Assembly (NCBI RefSeq): GCF_030908385.1
Contig: NZ_CP133091.1
Span: forward strand, 434,001 to 498,000
Direction: 5' to 3'
DNA: 64,000 nucleotides
Origin: Mangrovimonas sp. YM274
Lineage (GTDB): Bacteria; Bacteroidota; Bacteroidia; Flavobacteriales; Flavobacteriaceae
Part shown: one piece after another, positions 61,333-64,000 of the stretch
Position numbering within the stretch: position 1 is the stretch's first letter
Layout of the letters: each line of letters starts with the position of its first letter
The notes under the pieces: model-generated
What the model saw: the letters and a program-made list of their open reading frames with translations, nothing else
Databases searched by the model: none
Told to the model about the DNA's origin: nothing
Translations under genes and position numbers: made by a program

Positions 61333-61349
61333 TTAACGTTCCGTTAACA
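61333..61349 (-). promoter_or_regulatory. Tandem TTAAC boxes before the two-component operon
   Basis: TTAACG (61333-61338) and TTAACA (61344-61349) are 11 bp apart, within GTTAACGTTCCGTTAAC, about 50 bp before the kinase start. A third GTTAAC lies near 61297-61302. The spacing equals that of the boxes before the five T9SS cassettes, which suggests autoregulation and a shared regulon. Confidence 0.6.
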
Positions 61350-61442
61350 TAGGTTATTTCTACGAAAAGTCCGATTTTATTGCTTTTTATTCAGTGATAT
61401 TTAAAATATCGTGTAAGATTATTTGTATAATTTTGAAAACAT

Positions 61443-63746
61443 TTAATTTAAGATAATGGTCTTTTTGACCATCACGGCATCATTGTTAACAAAAGGTTTC
61501 GGAATCATGCCTGCGGGCCTTTTGGGCACTCTAAATAAAGGGTTGTTTAGCAGGTCATAAGATACTTCAACATAATCCAATAGCAATGGCATTTCCTTTG
61601 GAACACTTAGCTCAATATCCATAAAATTATTGTCTACAACAGAATAGGCAAATAGTTGTTGCCCTTTGCGCTGCTCCAAGACAAAGTCCTCCTTTAGGGT
61701 GTGGTTAAAATCATAACCATTCATTTTGAAGTTTGTAAAATGTTGTGTGGAATCTGCAAACAATACCATTTTTTGAACGCTTCGTTGTGGCGAAATAAAT
61801 AGTCTTACTTGTCGTTGGTTGCCAATAATAGTGTCCTTTTTAATATCTATATAAGGGAGCGCCAAGGGTTTTATAATGGCATTGTGCGTATAACTTATTT
61901 TGGTGCCATATTTACTAGTGCTATTGTATTTGGAAAGCGAATCGTTAGCCGCTGGACTATCAGACAAGTAGGTTTTGGTCCATGGATCCAATAGGGTATC
62001 GTAAGTAGCCCAAACAGCCTTGTCCTGATCCATGTCATAAAAGTAAATCAAACTATTTGGTTTTGGCTGTTCTTCATTAAAATTGGAGTTCATATGTGCC
62101 GAAATAAAACAGCCTATGGCTACTATAAATAGCAGGTAGGCCCAGCGGTTTTTGTATCGGGAGAATCCAAACACCGACATGCACAATGAAAAGATCAAGG
62201 ACACCAAAACAGTAGTGGCAACCAATACTTTTAGGCCTAGTCCCACAGGGAACATTTGCACAAATGGAACAAGGATCCATAAGGTTGGAAACAGTAGAAG
62301 GGCCATTAATAGGATGTTTGGACGTTTTTGACGCACCAATACGAATAGACTTATCAGGCCAAAAAACACGGGGATGATAAAAAAACTGGCGCCTTTAAGG
62401 TAAAAGGCCGCAAGAGTGCAAATTATGAGCCATAAAAAAAGAGGAGGCACTACCAAACTGGCCGTGTTTTCGGGTTTATAGACTTTATTATAAAGCCACA
62501 TACATATGGCGGTTGCCAACAAGGCGAATGCCAAAATATAGGTGTGACCGTTATAAGGGAAGCCTTGAAGGATTTCATTATACTGAGGGTAGAGTGTTGT
62601 AAGCACTCTCCAACCAGCAATGCCTATAAGGCCATTCAATAATAAAGCGGCTATACCAGGAATAAACCCAATGGCCATGTGCTTAGAGTTAAGCATGCGT
62701 TTTTTAAGGCCGTAAAAAACCAAGGCCAAAAACAGAACAATGGCTACAATAAGCATGGGGATTATCCAGGCAAAGGGATAACTTACGGTTTTAAATAGTG
62801 GGATGTTGAAGTACACATTGTCCTTTTCGCTTTTTAAAGTACTCAAGTTGGCATCTGCAAAATAACGTAATAGGGGCATGAGATAGCTTCCTTGGTGCTC
62901 TAAGGATGAGCGATCCAAACGTTCGTAAGTGTCCAGAGCTGTATGATAGTCATAATGGTCGTCGATAAAAGCAAAGTTGAATCCATCGATATTGCCATCT
63001 TCCCTAAAGCTGGTTAAATCGGTATCGTTAGGGAGTTTTTTATAGACGCTGTAGGCAAGAGAGTTGGCAACGGGGTATTGTGGGTTGGCTGCTATAAAGC
63101 CTTTCAATAATTTTTGGTTGCCTCCGTTGGTTTCTACAAGCATATAACTGGGGCCGCCACTTCCACGCGACTCAAAATTCAATACCAAGCCTACGTCCTT
63201 GGCCCAAGGATGTTCGTTTACAAAAAGTTCGGCACCATTGAGTCCTAATTCCTCGGCATCGGATAGCATGATGATAATGTCATTTTTTGGTTTTGTGCCA
63301 TCATGTAGATAGGCTCTAAGTCCTTCCAAAATGGTTACAACACCAGAGCCGGCGTCACTTGCCCCTAAAGAGGAGTGTGGGTTACTGTCGTAATGGGAGA
63401 GTAGCAAGAGGGCTTTGGAATTGTTGGTCCCGGGAATGCGAGCTATAATATTTTTGGGTTTGGTGATGCTTCCCCATTTTTCGTTGTAACTGAAGCCTTC
63501 CTGTATTTGAGTTTGCAGACCTAGGTTTTCTAAGGCGCCAACAATGTAGTTTCGGACTTTTGTATGCTCGGGAATGCCAACATAATGGGGGTGTTTCGAA
63601 ATTTCTTTGAGGTGTCCCAAAGCCCTGTCTGTAGAGAATTCGGTATCGGTAGTTTCCAGACCGGAAATTGTGGTGGGCTTTAGGGCTAGAAAGCTCCAAT
63701 AAATGGCCACAAGGATAAGTGCTAAGGAGATAATTTTTTTTAGCAT
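61443..63746 (-). CDS. M28-family zinc aminopeptidase with C-terminal membrane domain
   Basis: A 767-residue protein. An N-terminal helix (IISLALILVAIYWSFLAL) leads into an M28 catalytic domain with zinc-site motifs SHYDSNPHSSLGASDAGSG, SDAEELGLNG, LNFESRG and DHYDYHTALD. About eight membrane helices follow (for example FAWIIPMLIVAIVLFLALVF, LLLMALLLFPTLWIL), then a C-terminal soluble beta domain. This build matches the M28 peptidases with a large membrane region found in Bacteroidota and eukaryotic ER. Catalytic domain faces the periplasm. Monocistronic upstream of the two-component genes. Confidence 0.88.
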   Translation of the reverse strand: MLKKIISLALILVAIYWSFLALKPTTISGLETTDTEFSTDRALGHLKEISKHPHYVGIPEHTKVRNYIVGALENLGLQTQIQEGFSYNEKWGSITKPKNIIARIPGTNNSKALLLLSHYDSNPHSSLGASDAGSGVVTILEGLRAYLHDGTKPKNDIIIMLSDAEELGLNGAELFVNEHPWAKDVGLVLNFESRGSGGPSYMLVETNGGNQKLLKGFIAANPQYPVANSLAYSVYKKLPNDTDLTSFREDGNIDGFNFAFIDDHYDYHTALDTYERLDRSSLEHQGSYLMPLLRYFADANLSTLKSEKDNVYFNIPLFKTVSYPFAWIIPMLIVAIVLFLALVFYGLKKRMLNSKHMAIGFIPGIAALLLNGLIGIAGWRVLTTLYPQYNEILQGFPYNGHTYILAFALLATAICMWLYNKVYKPENTASLVVPPLFLWLIICTLAAFYLKGASFFIIPVFFGLISLFVLVRQKRPNILLMALLLFPTLWILVPFVQMFPVGLGLKVLVATTVLVSLIFSLCMSVFGFSRYKNRWAYLLFIVAIGCFISAHMNSNFNEEQPKPNSLIYFYDMDQDKAVWATYDTLLDPWTKTYLSDSPAANDSLSKYNSTSKYGTKISYTHNAIIKPLALPYIDIKKDTIIGNQRQVRLFISPQRSVQKMVLFADSTQHFTNFKMNGYDFNHTLKEDFVLEQRKGQQLFAYSVVDNNFMDIELSVPKEMPLLLDYVEVSYDLLNNPLFRVPKRPAGMIPKPFVNNDAVMVKKTIILN

Positions 63747-63858
63747 GGGAAGAAATGTTAGTTAGTTCATCTTAAATGTAATGAATATTTTGCGAATATT
63801 GGCTCTAGGTTAAATGACTTAAATTCAGTAAATTTAGAAGGAATTAAAATTTTAGGTT

Positions 63859-64000
63859 ATGGGCATTAAAAGTTTTCAGGGATCCAGAAAGCAACAAAGC
63901 AATACGGTAGAAGAGATCCCATTTAGGGTAAGAGATTACATGAGTACTACATTAATTACGTTTAAACCAGAGCAGTCTGTGGAGGAGGTTATCAAGTCTT
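63859..64000 (+). CDS. CBS-domain protein, N-terminal fragment (runs off the window)
   Basis: An ATG at 63859 opens a frame to the window end: MGIKSFQGSRKQQSN, then FRVRDYMSTTLITFKPEQSV. The V-x-D-Y-M-x-x-x-L-I-T-F-x-P-x-x-S-V pattern is the start of a CBS module. It probably continues as a tandem CBS-pair protein. Only 47 codons are visible. Confidence 0.75.
   Translation, partial: MGIKSFQGSRKQQSNTVEEIPFRVRDYMSTTLITFKPEQSVEEVIKS

Overview
The window looks like a piece of the chromosome of a marine member of the Flavobacteriaceae (Bacteroidota). The evidence is SusC/SusD pairs, many MKK-type lipoprotein signals, several proteins with type IX secretion (T9SS) C-terminal sorting domains ending in KIIKE, promoter -7 boxes of the TAnnTTTG type, inner-membrane regulators with a triple-Tyr domain and a LuxR-type HTH, and fairly low GC. 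No rRNA, tRNA or CRISPR array was recognised.

Layout. (1) 1-6258, + strand: the tail of a LuxR-type regulator, a TonB receptor/beta-propeller phytase pair (phosphate from phytate), and an M61 peptidase. (2) 6315-22486, - strand: a beta-glucan (laminarin-type) utilisation locus, in transcription order sensor-regulator, SusC, SusD, PKD-rich surface lipoprotein, small surface lipoprotein, GH16, GH3. A separately terminated GH97 alpha-glucosidase lies upstream. (3) 23043-37876: an accessory stretch with small membrane proteins, a CDF-type transporter, an SMR exporter, a dense array of dispersed inverted repeats, a frameshifted excisionase-like gene, a DUF6266-type gene behind a strictly 10-bp-phased repeat array, an AbiC-like membrane protein, and a run of unrecognised secreted proteins and lipoproteins. 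(4) 37987-41329: a redox/sulfur cluster (TlpA-like, DsbD-N-like, TsdA-like dihaem cytochrome c, two DsrE-fold proteins). (5) 41480-46336: threonine dehydrogenase, a lipoprotein, an M13 peptidase and a TPR protein. (6) 46856-61282, - strand: the most unusual region, described next. (7) 61443-64000: an M28 peptidase and the start of a CBS-domain protein.

The 46.9-58.5 kb region holds five tandem transcription units. Each has the order: promoter with two TTAACC boxes 11 bp apart, a secreted protein with a near-constant signal peptide, a variable middle and a near-constant T9SS sorting domain, then, exactly 7 nt after its stop, a 31-codon ORF for a conserved single-pass membrane microprotein, then a strong hairpin terminator. 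Four distinct versions of the microprotein ORF differ mainly at third codon positions and by conservative replacements, which indicates a real gene. Two of the five units are a perfect 1196-bp tandem duplication. Next to the array is an OmpR-type two-component system whose own promoter carries the same 11-bp-spaced TTAAC pair, and between them lies a decayed copy of its response regulator. I propose that the kinase/regulator pair controls this array of exported protein plus microprotein cassettes. This is inferred from sequence and has not been tested.
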